A DNA stretch of 64,000 nucleotides, taken from NCBI RefSeq assembly GCF_900109525.1, contig NZ_FOAN01000004.1:1-64000 (forward strand). Direction: 5' to 3'. This document shows, in pieces, positions 7,385 to 15,790 of this stretch. The translations under genes and the position numbers were made by a program. How positions within the stretch are numbered: the first letter of the stretch is position 1; each line of letters begins with the position of its first letter. The notes below the pieces were generated by a model that was not told the origin of the DNA, searched no databases, and saw nothing but the letters and a program-made list of their open reading frames with translations. The stretch comes from Allobosea lupini (GTDB taxonomy: Bacteria; Pseudomonadota; Alphaproteobacteria; Rhizobiales; Beijerinckiaceae).

Positions 7385-9694
7385 TCAGCCGGCCTTGCCG
7401 GCGTCGAAGCGCAGCAGGCGCAGCGCGTTCGCGGTGACGAGCACGGTCGCGCCGGTATCGGCGAGGATCGCAACCCAGAGACCCGTATAGCCAAGCACGC
7501 TGGTGACCAGGAACACCGCCTTCAGGCCGAGCGCGATCGCGATGTTCGCACGAATGTTGCCCATCGCCGCCCGGGCCAGCCGGATCATCGCGGCGATGTC
7601 GCGCACCCGGCTCTTCAGCACGGCGCCGTCTGCGGTCTCGAGCGCGACATCGGTGCCCGAGCCCATCGCGACGCCGATATTGGCGGCAGCCAGCGCCGGG
7701 GCATCGTTGATGCCGTCGCCGACCATCATCACCGGCGCTTCAAGCGCAAGTTCCTTGATGGCCGTGACCTTGTCGTCCGGCATCAATTCGGCCTTGTGCT
7801 CCAGACCGAGCGAGCCGGCGATGGCGGCACCGGTGCGGGCATTGTCGCCGGTCAGCATCACCGAGCGGACGCCGAGCGCCCTGAGTTCGGCGATCGCGGC
7901 GGCAGCATCCTCGCGCGGCTCGTCGCGCAGGGCGATGAGGCCGGCGAGCGCGCCGTCGGCGATGACGGCGGCGACGGTCTTGCCCGCGGTTTCGAGCCGT
8001 TCGACCGTCTCGAGCGCCGCTGTGTCGAAGCTGGCGCGCTCCCTGGCATGGCGCGGCGCGCCAACGAAGACGGCAACCCCGTCGAGTTCGCCGGTGACGC
8101 CCTTACCGGCCAATGCCGCAGCGTTGGCTGCAGGCCGCACCGGAACACCATCCGCCCTGGCGCGGGCGAGGATGGCGAGTGCCAGCGGATGGCTGGAGCC
8201 GGTCTCGACGGCTGCGGCGAGCTCGACGACCTTGCGCTCGTCACGGCCGAGGCTGACGATTTCGGTGACGCGCGGCTCACCCGCGGTCAGCGTTCCCGTC
8301 TTGTCGAAGGCAACGACGCCGGTACGCGCGGCGGCCTCGATCACCACGCCGCCCTTGAGCAGCAGGCCCTGGCGCGCGCCGGTCGAGAGCGCCGCCGCGA
8401 TCGAGGCCGGCACCGAGATGACCAGCGCGCAGGGACAGCCGATCAGCAACAGCGCCAGCGCCCGGTAGATCCAGACCGACCACTCGCCGCCAAACGCCAG
8501 CGGCGGGACCAGCGCGACCAGGATGGCGAGGCCGACGATCGCGGGCATGTAGATGCGCGAGAAGCGGTCGATGAAGCGCTCGGTCGGCGCGCGCGCCTCC
8601 TGGGCTTCCTCGACCAGGCGGATGATCCTGGCGATGGTGTTGTCCTCAGTCGCCTTCTCGACGCGCACGCGCAGCGCCGCCTCGCGATTGACCGAGCCGG
8701 CATAGACGGGATCGCCGACACCCTTGGTCTTCGGTACGGATTCGCCGGTGATCGGGCTCTCGTCGATGCCGGAGACGCCGTCGCTGATCGCGCCGTCGGC
8801 GGGGATGCGGTCGCCCGGACGCACCAGCACGATCTGACCGACGGTCAGCGCGGCAGCATCGACCTGGCGGGTCTCGCCGTTCTCCTCGACGATGGCCGTC
8901 TTGGGCACGAGATCGCCGAGCGCCCTGATCGAGGCGCGGGCGCGATCGGCGGCGACGCCCTCCAGCACCTCGCCGACGGCGAAGAGGAAGACGACCAGCG
9001 CCGCCTCCTCGGCCGCACCGATGACGAGTGCGCCGGTCGCGGCGATCGTCATCAGCATCTCGATGGTGAAGGGCTGGCCCACCCTTGCCGCGGCGAAAGC
9101 GCGCCGCGCCACCGGCACGACGCCGATCACGCAGGCGATGACAAAGGCCCAGTAGGCGGCCGTCTCGGAGACCGTGAACTTGGCGAGCCAGGCGGCGCCG
9201 AGCAGCGCGCCGGTCAGCAGGACGAGCCTGCCCTTGCCGGTCTGGTACCAGGAGACCCCGTCTGGCGGCGGCTCATGGACATGGCCGGGCAGGCCGTGGC
9301 CATGGTCGGCGCCCTTGCCGGCCTTGCCGTGGCTATGGTCGCGATCGTGGTCATGGGCATGCTCGTGCCCGCCGCAGGCCTGCGCCTTGTCGGTCGGCCC
9401 GTGATCATGACCGCAGCCGCAGTTCGAAGCGGGCTCAGGCGCAGCGGTGCGCGGCGCGCTCGCCGGCATCGCCGTATAGCCCAGACTGACGACGCGCTTC
9501 TCGATCGCATCGCGCCGCGTCCGACTCTCGTCGAGGGAGAGCGTCAGCGTCTCCGACATCACCGAGAGACGCACGTCGGAGACGCCGGGCAGCCGCTCGA
9601 CAGCGCCACGAATCTTCGCCGCGCAGCTGGCGCAATCCATGCCGCCGATCGTCCAGGACAGCGTTTCCGTTTCGGCTTTTGCGGCGGTCGCCAT
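7385..9694 (-). CDS. Zn2+/Cd2+/Pb2+-exporting P1B-type ATPase
   Basis: A 769-residue heavy-metal P-type ATPase that pumps divalent soft metals out of the cytoplasm. An N-terminal HMA domain has GMDCASC (Cys21, Cys24), followed by a histidine-rich linker of about 60 residues with many HDH/HEH repeats. The membrane metal site is CPC (C420-P421-C422) and the phosphorylation site is DKTGTLT (Asp464). The SSHP, TGDN and GDGINDAP motifs are all present. CPC with a His-rich linker fits the ZntA/CadA/PbrA group rather than the copper group. A MerR-type operator and a divergent MerR regulator lie upstream; lspA lies downstream. Confidence 0.92.
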   Translation of the reverse strand: MATAAKAETETLSWTIGGMDCASCAAKIRGAVERLPGVSDVRLSVMSETLTLSLDESRTRRDAIEKRVVSLGYTAMPASAPRTAAPEPASNCGCGHDHGPTDKAQACGGHEHAHDHDRDHSHGKAGKGADHGHGLPGHVHEPPPDGVSWYQTGKGRLVLLTGALLGAAWLAKFTVSETAAYWAFVIACVIGVVPVARRAFAAARVGQPFTIEMLMTIAATGALVIGAAEEAALVVFLFAVGEVLEGVAADRARASIRALGDLVPKTAIVEENGETRQVDAAALTVGQIVLVRPGDRIPADGAISDGVSGIDESPITGESVPKTKGVGDPVYAGSVNREAALRVRVEKATEDNTIARIIRLVEEAQEARAPTERFIDRFSRIYMPAIVGLAILVALVPPLAFGGEWSVWIYRALALLLIGCPCALVISVPASIAAALSTGARQGLLLKGGVVIEAAARTGVVAFDKTGTLTAGEPRVTEIVSLGRDERKVVELAAAVETGSSHPLALAILARARADGVPVRPAANAAALAGKGVTGELDGVAVFVGAPRHARERASFDTAALETVERLETAGKTVAAVIADGALAGLIALRDEPREDAAAAIAELRALGVRSVMLTGDNARTGAAIAGSLGLEHKAELMPDDKVTAIKELALEAPVMMVGDGINDAPALAAANIGVAMGSGTDVALETADGAVLKSRVRDIAAMIRLARAAMGNIRANIAIALGLKAVFLVTSVLGYTGLWVAILADTGATVLVTANALRLLRFDAGKAG

Positions 9695-9730
9695 GCTCTC
9701 GTCTCCGCTTGACAGCGTTGCGGGACCACC

Positions 9731-9761
9731 TACCTACAACCTCTAGCCACTACAGCTTCAA
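9731..9761 (-). promoter_or_regulatory. MerR-type promoter/operator of the metal ATPase gene
   Basis: On the minus strand, TTGAAG (9761-9756) and TAGGTA (9736-9731) are separated by 19 bases, the over-long spacer typical of MerR-controlled promoters. Inside the spacer is the dyad CTGTAG-tgg-CTAGAG (9755-9741), matching the CTnTAG/CTAnAG half-sites of ZntR/PbrR/CadR operators with one mismatch. It drives the ATPase gene, whose ATG is 37 bases downstream. Confidence 0.8.
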
Positions 9762-9771
9762 GAGGAAAATC

Positions 9772-10218
9772 ATGCCGCCTGCGAAAACCCTGGAGCGCGT
9801 GGTGCCGATCGGGACTTTGGCCGAGCGGACCGGAGTCAAGGTCGAGACCATCCGCTATTACGAGCAGGTCGGCCTGCTGCCGGAGCCGGAGCGGTCCGAG
9901 GGCAACCAGCGGCGCTATGGCCGCGCCCATGTCGAGCGGCTCGCCTTCATCAAGCATGCGCGCGACCTCGGCTTCGCGGTCGAGAGCATCCGTACCCTGC
10001 TGCGGCTTTCGGACACACCCGGCATGGCCTGCGACGAGGCGCATGCGATTGCGGCCGAACATCTCGACGAAGTGCGCGACAAGATCGCGCGTTTGCGCTC
10101 GCTGGAGGCGGAACTCGCCCGGATCGCAACGGTTTGCTCGGGCGGGGTTGCCGCCAGCGACTGCGCCGTGATCGAGGCGCTGGCCGACCACAGCCATTGC
10201 GAGCACCATAGCCACTGA
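9772..10218 (+). CDS. MerR-family heavy-metal-responsive regulator (PbrR/ZntR/CadR type)
   Basis: A 148-residue MerR-family activator. The winged helix is at residues 10-50 (GTLAERTGVKVETIRYYEQ) and is followed by the dimerisation helix. Cys87, Cys122 and Cys131 have the 35- and 9-residue spacing of the PbrR/ZntR metal site; CadR has 35 and 7. There is a C-terminal HSHCEHHSH tail like that of CadR. It is divergent from the ATPase gene across the operator at 9731-9761 and probably represses itself while activating the ATPase. I start at the ATG at 9772, preceded by GAGG; the in-frame ATG at 9679 would cross the operator. Confidence 0.88.
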   Translation: MPPAKTLERVVPIGTLAERTGVKVETIRYYEQVGLLPEPERSEGNQRRYGRAHVERLAFIKHARDLGFAVESIRTLLRLSDTPGMACDEAHAIAAEHLDEVRDKIARLRSLEAELARIATVCSGGVAASDCAVIEALADHSHCEHHSH

Positions 10219-10279
10219 GACACTGACGCAAATTGACCCTGCCGGCAGCCATGCTATCGAAGCCGCAGGAGGGTCGGTT

Positions 10280-10672
10280 TTGTCCGCAGGGCGCCACAAT
10301 GCAGGGATGAGACGCTGGGTCGCGCTGGCCGCGGCCTATCTCGTCGTGCTGCAGGCGATCTTCGCGGGCCTAGCCTCCGGCGCCAATGCCGCGAACTTCA
10401 GCCTTGACCGTTCCCTGGCGATGACGCTCTGCGCCGGCGGCGATCAGCCGATGAGCCAAAGCGATGGCGCCGCGACGCATGAGCTGATGAGCTGCTGCAT
10501 GCTCGGCTGCGCCTTCACTGGTGCCGGCGCGCCAGCGGCCCCGACCGATTTCCTGCCGATCATCCATCGCGGCGTCGATCTCGTCGCCTTCCAGCGCCGG
10601 CTCGACCTCCCGTCCGGCTTCATCGCCGGCCGCTCCCCGGCCAATCCGCGCGCACCGCCCGCCGCTCTCTGA
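10280..10672 (+). CDS. DUF2946-like small exported cysteine-rich protein
   Basis: A 130-residue protein with an N-terminal hydrophobic segment (about residues 14-35) and a cysteine cluster ELMSCCMLGCAF near the middle. It resembles DUF2946-type proteins found beside copper genes, but the match is by pattern only. A strong Shine-Dalgarno AGGAGGG ends six bases before a TTG at 10280, so TTG is the likely start; the ATG at 10307 has a poorer site. It heads the copper operon (YcnI, CopC-CopD, PCuAC). A role in periplasmic copper binding is inferred from the cysteines and neighbours. Confidence 0.65.
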   Translation: MSAGRHNAGMRRWVALAAAYLVVLQAIFAGLASGANAANFSLDRSLAMTLCAGGDQPMSQSDGAATHELMSCCMLGCAFTGAGAPAAPTDFLPIIHRGVDLVAFQRRLDLPSGFIAGRSPANPRAPPAAL

Positions 10673-10854
10673 GCTGGATGTTCCGGCGCACCGCTGCGCC
10701 GCGACCAGCATCATCTGACAGCCGCCAGCGGCCTTCCTCCCATCCCATTCGCTCGCGACGGCACCCTGCCGGCTCGCGCGCACCTTCCAGATCCAGGCCG
10801 CCAAGTGCGGCTGCGCCGGCCATGCCGGCGTCCCTTCCGCAGGGATTCCTCACG

Positions 10855-11373
10855 ATGAAATCGCTTTCGCTCGCCGCCCTCGTCGCGGCTTTCACCGCCG
10901 GCCCGGCTCTCGCTCATGTCACGCTGGAGACCCAGCAGGCCCCGGTCGGCTCGACCTACAAGGCCGTGCTGCGGGTGCCGCATGGCTGCAAGGGCGCGGC
11001 CACGACCAGGGTCCGCGTCCGCATTCCCGAGGGCGTCATCGCGGTCAAGCCGATGCCCAAGCCCGGCTGGACGCTGGAGACGACCAAGGGCAAGTACGAG
11101 AAGTCCTATGACTACTACGGCACGCCGACGGTCGAGGGCGTCACCGAAGTCAGCTGGAGCGGTGGCAAGCTGCTCGACGAGCACTATGACGAGTTCGTCC
11201 TGCGTGCCTATCTCACCGCCGATCTCAAGCCGGAGACCACGCTCTACGTGCCGGTGGTGCAGGAATGCGAGGGCGGCGCAGTCGAGCGCTGGATCGAGAT
11301 CCCGGCCGCCGGCAAGTCCGCTGACGACTACAAGTTCCCGGCTCCCGGCCTGAAGCTGATCCCCAAGAAGTGA
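10855..11373 (+). CDS. YcnI-like periplasmic copper-binding protein (DUF1775)
   Basis: A 172-residue exported protein with a signal peptide ending ALA-H, leaving an N-terminal histidine (HVTLE) after cleavage. In characterised YcnI proteins that histidine and a tryptophan bind Cu(II); here candidate tryptophans lie in PGWTLE and EVSWSGG. The domain spans almost the whole mature protein. The start is the ATG at 10855, just before a clean signal peptide; the frame is open further upstream but that part looks non-coding. The 182 bases upstream hold no other gene. CopC-CopD follows after 40 bases. Confidence 0.85.
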   Translation: MKSLSLAALVAAFTAGPALAHVTLETQQAPVGSTYKAVLRVPHGCKGAATTRVRVRIPEGVIAVKPMPKPGWTLETTKGKYEKSYDYYGTPTVEGVTEVSWSGGKLLDEHYDEFVLRAYLTADLKPETTLYVPVVQECEGGAVERWIEIPAAGKSADDYKFPAPGLKLIPKK

Positions 11374-11413
11374 GCGAGCGCGGCCGGGTCTCCCGCCCGG
11401 CCGCCTCTCCGCC

Positions 11414-13003
11414 ATGACCCGGCAGCTTCGCCTTTTCCTCATCCTGCTCGGCCTCGCCCTCGCCTCGCTGGCGACGACGGGGCAGGCCCTGGCGCACGCC
11501 GCCTTGACCAAGACCGTTCCGGCCGACGGTGCGGTCATCGCCAGTGCGCCCAGCGCGTTCAGCCTCAGCTTCAGCGAGCCGGTCTCGCCCTTGGTGCTGA
11601 GGCTGATCGGCCCCGACGGGACGAGCCGACCCCTGACGCACTTCACGCTCACGGACCGGACGCTCGCGATCGCGGCCCCCTCCGCCCTTGCCAATGGCAC
11701 GCATGTGCTGAGCTGGCGCGTTGTCTCCGAGGACGGCCATCCGGTCGGCGGCTCGGTGCTGTTCTCTGTCGGTGCGCCGAGTGGGGCGCCCGATCTTGCC
11801 GCAAGCCAGACCGAGCCAACCGTGCGCGTGGTCCTCTGGCTCGGCAAGCTCGGGCTCCTTCTCGGACTCGCGCTCGGCATTGGCGGCGTCGCCTTCATGG
11901 CGTGGGTCGCTCCCTTGCCAGTGGCCGCCCGCCGACCAATCGCAGGCTTCCTCCTCCTCGGGCTGCTGTCGCTGCCGGTCGCCTTTGCGGCACAGGGGCT
12001 CGATTCTCTGGCCTTGCCGCTTTCCGGTGTGCTGCAGCTGGCCGTCTGGAAAGCGGCAGCTGCGAGCAGTTTCGGCCGCACTGCGCTGATCGCGATACTC
12101 GCCTTGCTCGTGGCACTGCTCGCGCTCTTCGTCCCCAGCCGAAGCGGACGCTTGCTCGCAGCCCTCGCCTGGCTCGGCCTCGGCGCGGCTCTCGCCGCGA
12201 GCGGCCATGCCAGCGCCGCCGAGCCGCAATTGCTGACCCGCCCGGCAGTGTTCCTGCATGCGATCGGCATGGCCGGCTGGGCAGGCGCGCTGCTGCCCCT
12301 CGCCTTCGCGCTGCGCCAAGCCGATGGAGCGCAGGCGCTGCAACGGTTCTCGCAGCGCATTCCCGCGCTGCTGCTCGTCATCCTGCTCAGCGGCGGCGCG
12401 CTCGCCATCGTCCAGGTCGAGCGCCCGCAGGCTTTGCTGACAACACCGTATGGCCTCGTGCTCACCGGCAAGCTCGTGCTGGTCGCGGCGTTGATCGGGC
12501 TCGGCGCCTTCAACCGCTACCGGCTGACGGAAACGGTCGTCTCTGGACTCGCCGGTGCCCGCGCGCTGCTGACCCAGATCATCGCGGCTGAGATCGTGAT
12601 CATCGTCGCCATCCTCGCTGTCGTCGCGCTCTGGCGCTTCACGCCGCCGCCCCGCGCCCTCGCCGCCGCGGCAGCGCAGCCGGCCAGCGTCCATATCCAC
12701 ACCGACAAGGCGATGGCCGACATCAGCGTGACGCCGGGCCGCACCGGCCCTGTGACCATCACCGTCTCGCTGCTCGACGGCGCGTTCGGCCCGCTCGCGG
12801 CGAAGGAATTGCGGCTTGCCTTGTCACGGCCGGAAGCCGGCATCGAGCCGATCGAGCGGCAGGCAATCAAGCAGGCGGACGGTAGCTGGCAGATCGGCGA
12901 TCTGACGCTTCCCGTGGCCGGCCGCTGGACCGTCGAGCTCGAGATCCTGGTCTCGGATTTCGAGATGACCCGTCTCAAGGAGACGCTCGACATCCGCCCC
13001 TGA
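11414..13003 (+). CDS. CopC-CopD fusion, copper resistance / import protein
   Basis: A 529-residue fusion. After a signal peptide, the CopC domain starts at His28 (AHAALTKTVPADG) and ends around EDGHPVGGSVLFSVG, residue about 120. The histidines at both ends of this domain are the usual Cu(II) ligands. Residues about 135-415 form the multi-span CopD membrane domain. The last 110 residues are a periplasmic domain with a beta-rich pattern, like the tail of YcnJ-type proteins. CopC-CopD fusions are known in bacteria and are linked to copper import or tolerance. It lies between YcnI and PCuAC genes on the same strand. Confidence 0.87.
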   Translation: MTRQLRLFLILLGLALASLATTGQALAHAALTKTVPADGAVIASAPSAFSLSFSEPVSPLVLRLIGPDGTSRPLTHFTLTDRTLAIAAPSALANGTHVLSWRVVSEDGHPVGGSVLFSVGAPSGAPDLAASQTEPTVRVVLWLGKLGLLLGLALGIGGVAFMAWVAPLPVAARRPIAGFLLLGLLSLPVAFAAQGLDSLALPLSGVLQLAVWKAAAASSFGRTALIAILALLVALLALFVPSRSGRLLAALAWLGLGAALAASGHASAAEPQLLTRPAVFLHAIGMAGWAGALLPLAFALRQADGAQALQRFSQRIPALLLVILLSGGALAIVQVERPQALLTTPYGLVLTGKLVLVAALIGLGAFNRYRLTETVVSGLAGARALLTQIIAAEIVIIVAILAVVALWRFTPPPRALAAAAAQPASVHIHTDKAMADISVTPGRTGPVTITVSLLDGAFGPLAAKELRLALSRPEAGIEPIERQAIKQADGSWQIGDLTLPVAGRWTVELEILVSDFEMTRLKETLDIRP

Positions 13004-13038
13004 ACCCGATCCAACTTTCACAACAGAAGGAGTTCCCG

Positions 13039-13515
13039 ATGATCTCTCGCCTCGCTTGCGCAGCCATTGCCATCCTGGCGCTCGGCAGCGCCGCCGTCGC
13101 CCAGGACTACAGCGCCGGCCCGCTCAAGATCGAGCAGCCCTGGACGCGCGCGACCCCGGCCGGCGCCAAGGTCGCCGGCGGATATGTCGCCGTGACCAAT
13201 ACCGGCAGCGCGTCCGACCGCCTGCTCGGCGGCAGCAGCGAGATCGCCGGCAAGGTCGAGATCCACGAAATGGCGGTCAACAACGGCGTGATGACCATGC
13301 GTGGCCTGCCTGAGGGCGTCGAGCTCAAGCCCGGCGCCAAGCTCGAGCTCAAGCCCGGCGGCTACCACATCATGTTCATGGATCTGAAGCGCCAGCTCAA
13401 GGAAGGGGAAAAGGTCAAAGGCACGCTGACCTTCGAGAAGGCCGGAGCGGTCCCCGTCGAGTTCTCCGTGCAATCGGTCGGTGCGCGTGCCCCGGCCGCA
13501 GCTCACACGCACTGA
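13039..13515 (+). CDS. Periplasmic copper chaperone PCu(A)C
   Basis: A 158-residue exported protein with the PCuAC copper motif H-x(n)-M...H-x-M: HEMAVNNGVMTM around residues 75-86 and YHIMFM around 110-115. PCuAC proteins hand Cu(I) to cytochrome oxidase, often with SCO proteins; an SCO gene is 7.4 kb away in this window. The signal peptide ends VAQ-D. A histidine-containing tail (HTH) closes the protein. A good AGAAGGAG site precedes the ATG, and a strong terminator follows. Confidence 0.9.
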   Translation: MISRLACAAIAILALGSAAVAQDYSAGPLKIEQPWTRATPAGAKVAGGYVAVTNTGSASDRLLGGSSEIAGKVEIHEMAVNNGVMTMRGLPEGVELKPGAKLELKPGGYHIMFMDLKRQLKEGEKVKGTLTFEKAGAVPVEFSVQSVGARAPAAAHTH

Positions 13516-13544
13516 TCGCCGCCGACAAGTTGCGCAATCATCAA

Positions 13545-13576
13545 GGCCGCCGGGTGCAAACCCCGGCGGCCATTTT
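13545..13576 (+). terminator. Rho-independent terminator of the copper operon
   Basis: A perfect ten-base stem GGCCGCCGGG (13545-13554) and CCCGGCGGCC (13562-13571), with a seven-base loop, is followed by ATTTT. It lies 30 bases after the PCuAC stop and ahead of the sugar operon. Confidence 0.8.
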
Positions 13577-13632
13577 CATGCGCGCTTGACGATTTCCAGC
13601 GCGAGAAGTACGGTCCATATTAGAAAACAAAT

Positions 13633-13649
13633 GATCCATAATATGGATC
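13633..13649. promoter_or_regulatory. 17-bp perfect palindrome, likely operator of the sugar operon
   Basis: GATCCATA-A-TATGGATC is a perfect palindrome centred on 13641. A second half-site GGTCCATATT lies at 13612-13621, about 25 bases upstream. It ends 16 bases before the GTG start of the first gene of the ten-gene operon, overlapping the probable leader or promoter. Size and symmetry fit an IclR-family dimer, and an IclR-domain protein is encoded in the same operon (21210-22949). Confidence 0.6.
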
Positions 13650-13664
13650 GACTGGAGGAACGCA

Positions 13665-14591
13665 GTGTTGCAGGGCATGCTCCCGGTCTTGCCGACGCCG
13701 TTCACCGAGGCTGGCGCCATCGATCCCGAGGCGATGGCGGCGATCGTTGCCTTCGCGCTCGCGAGCGGCGTCGACGGCGTGGTGTTTCCGGGCTTCGCCA
13801 GCGAGGTCGACGAGCTCGCTGCGGCGGAGCGGGCGGCGCTGCTGAAGGTCGTGGTCGCCAAGGTCGGCAAGCGCGTGCCGATCGTCGCCGGCGCGAGCGC
13901 GCCGACTGCGGTTGAGGCGATCTCGCATTGCCGCGAGGCGCTCGCCAACGGCATCGGCCATGTGATGATCCAGGCGCCGAAGAGCGTCGGCACGACGACG
14001 GAAGCGGTCTCGGCTTTTTATGGCGAGATCGCCGCGGCCGTGCCCGGCATCGAGATCGTATTGCAGAACGCCCCGGCGCCGCGCGGCTCCGACCTCAAGC
14101 CCGAGGCGATCCTGCAGATCGTCCGTGACAACCCGGCGATCACATATGTCAAGGAAGAGACGCTGCCGTCCGGCCTCGCCATCTCGGCGATCGCCGCCGG
14201 CAAGCCGGCGCATCTGAAGGGCGTGATCGGCGGCGGTGGGGCGCGCTACCTGATCGACGAGTATAATCGCGGCGCCTGCGGCGCGATGCCGGCGGTCGAG
14301 CTCGCCGACATCCATGTCGCCATGGACCGGGCCTATCGCGCCGGCGAGATCGAGCACGCGCGCGAGCTCTACATGCGCACGCTGCCGCTGCTGGTGATCC
14401 AGTTCAATTTCCGCATGGCCTTCACCAAGCATGTGCTGACGCGGCGTGGCGTTCTGACAAATCAGGTCGTGCGAGCGAAGGTGCCGCCGATGGATGCGCT
14501 CGATGTCGCCGAAATCGACGCCTGGCTGGAGGCGTGCACCGACCTCATGAGGGTTGAGCCGCGTGAGCCCGCCCTGACCGGAGGCGCGTGA
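13665..14591 (+). CDS. Dihydrodipicolinate synthase / 2-keto-3-deoxy-acid aldolase family protein
   Basis: A 308-residue class I aldolase of the DHDPS/N-acetylneuraminate lyase family. The Schiff-base lysine is Lys163 in TYVKEETLP. In place of the usual GGTGE the N-terminal segment reads PGFASEV, so it is probably not the lysine-pathway enzyme. With a dehydratase next door, a 2-keto-3-deoxy sugar-acid aldolase or dehydratase is most likely. The start is GTG at 13665, with GGAGG six bases upstream. Its TGA overlaps the ATG of the next gene. Confidence 0.82.
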   Translation: MLQGMLPVLPTPFTEAGAIDPEAMAAIVAFALASGVDGVVFPGFASEVDELAAAERAALLKVVVAKVGKRVPIVAGASAPTAVEAISHCREALANGIGHVMIQAPKSVGTTTEAVSAFYGEIAAAVPGIEIVLQNAPAPRGSDLKPEAILQIVRDNPAITYVKEETLPSGLAISAIAAGKPAHLKGVIGGGGARYLIDEYNRGACGAMPAVELADIHVAMDRAYRAGEIEHARELYMRTLPLLVIQFNFRMAFTKHVLTRRGVLTNQVVRAKVPPMDALDVAEIDAWLEACTDLMRVEPREPALTGGA

Positions 14592-15760
14592 TGGCCGAGC
14601 GTGTCGCCCGCGTCGAAGTCTTCTCGATCACCATTCCGCGCGAGACGCCCTATCTCGGCGCCTTGCGCGAGGGCGAGCGCATCAACGACCACGGCTATAT
14701 CGTCCGCAAGGGCAACCGCACGGTCTATCCGACCGTCGACCGCACCGTAGTGGTCAGGATCGAGACGGCAAGCGGCGCCATCGGCTGGGGCGAGACCTAT
14801 GGCATCGTCGCGCCGGGCGCGGCGATGGCGATCATCGACGACCTGCTCGGCCCCTTCGTCGTCGGACGCGACCCGCGCGACGTCAGCGTCATCCATGACG
14901 ATCTCTACGATCTGATGCGGGTGCGCGGCTATACCGGCGGCTTCTATCTCGACGCGCTCGCCGCGATCGACATCGCGCTCTGGGATCTCTGCGGCAAGCT
15001 TTCCAGCCTGCCGCTGGTCAAGCTGCTCGGCGGCCAGAAGCATGAGCGTTTGCCGGCTTACATATCCGGCCTGCCGAAGCCTGCGCGGGCGGAGCGGGCC
15101 GAGTTCGCCGCCGAGTGGCAAGCCAAGGGCTTTGACAGTTTCAAGTTTGCCGCTCCGGTCGCCGATGACGGCAATGTCGCGGAGATCGCGACGCTGCGCG
15201 AGCGGCTCGGGCCGAAAGCGCGCATCGCCTGCGACATGCACTGGGTCCATACCGGCGAGGAGGCCGTCGCGGCGATCCGGACGATGGAGCCGCACGATCT
15301 CTGGTTCGCCGAGGCGCCGGTCAAGCCGGAGGATCTCGACGGGCTCGCGCATGTCGCCTCGAAGGTCTCGACGCCGGTCGCGGCCGGGGAGGAATGGCGC
15401 ACGGTCTACGATCTCGTGCCGCGTGTCGCCCGGCGGGCCTGCGCGATCGTGCAGCCGGAGATGGGCCATAAGGGCGTGACCGAGTTCATGCGCATCGGCC
15501 TCTACGCGCAGGCGCACCACCTCAGGGTCATCCCGCATGCCACGATCGGCATCGGCTTGTTCCTGGCGGCGAGCCTGCATGCGTCCTCGGCGCTGGCGGC
15601 GGTCGAGTGCCATGAATTCCAGCACTCGATCTTCGAGCCGAACCGGCGATTGCTCTTGGGCGACATGGACTGCAGCGACGGCTTCTATCGTTTGCCGAGC
15701 GGTCCAGGCCTCGGGGTCGAGCCATCGAAGGAAGCGCTCAAGCTGCTGAAGCGGCTCTAG
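14591..15760 (+). CDS. Mandelate racemase / muconate lactonizing enzyme superfamily dehydratase
   Basis: A 389-residue enolase-superfamily enzyme, most likely a sugar-acid dehydratase. The N-terminal capping domain is followed by a barrel carrying the lysine in SFKFAAP (Lys185), the metal-ligand acids in CDMHW, EAPVKPED and AGEEW, and the catalytic histidine in RVIPHATIG. The start is the ATG in TGATG, coupled to the preceding aldolase gene. Its product would be a 2-keto-3-deoxy acid, the substrate of the aldolase. The substrate sugar acid is not identifiable by eye. Confidence 0.85.
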   Translation: MAERVARVEVFSITIPRETPYLGALREGERINDHGYIVRKGNRTVYPTVDRTVVVRIETASGAIGWGETYGIVAPGAAMAIIDDLLGPFVVGRDPRDVSVIHDDLYDLMRVRGYTGGFYLDALAAIDIALWDLCGKLSSLPLVKLLGGQKHERLPAYISGLPKPARAERAEFAAEWQAKGFDSFKFAAPVADDGNVAEIATLRERLGPKARIACDMHWVHTGEEAVAAIRTMEPHDLWFAEAPVKPEDLDGLAHVASKVSTPVAAGEEWRTVYDLVPRVARRACAIVQPEMGHKGVTEFMRIGLYAQAHHLRVIPHATIGIGLFLAASLHASSALAAVECHEFQHSIFEPNRRLLLGDMDCSDGFYRLPSGPGLGVEPSKEALKLLKRL

Positions 15761-15790
15761 CGACTAGAAAAACCAAGGGAGGAGGAGACC

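Noticed and set aside
7319..9712. 797-codon plus-strand frame over the metal ATPase
   Set aside because: Shadow frame; the minus strand has all P-type ATPase motifs.
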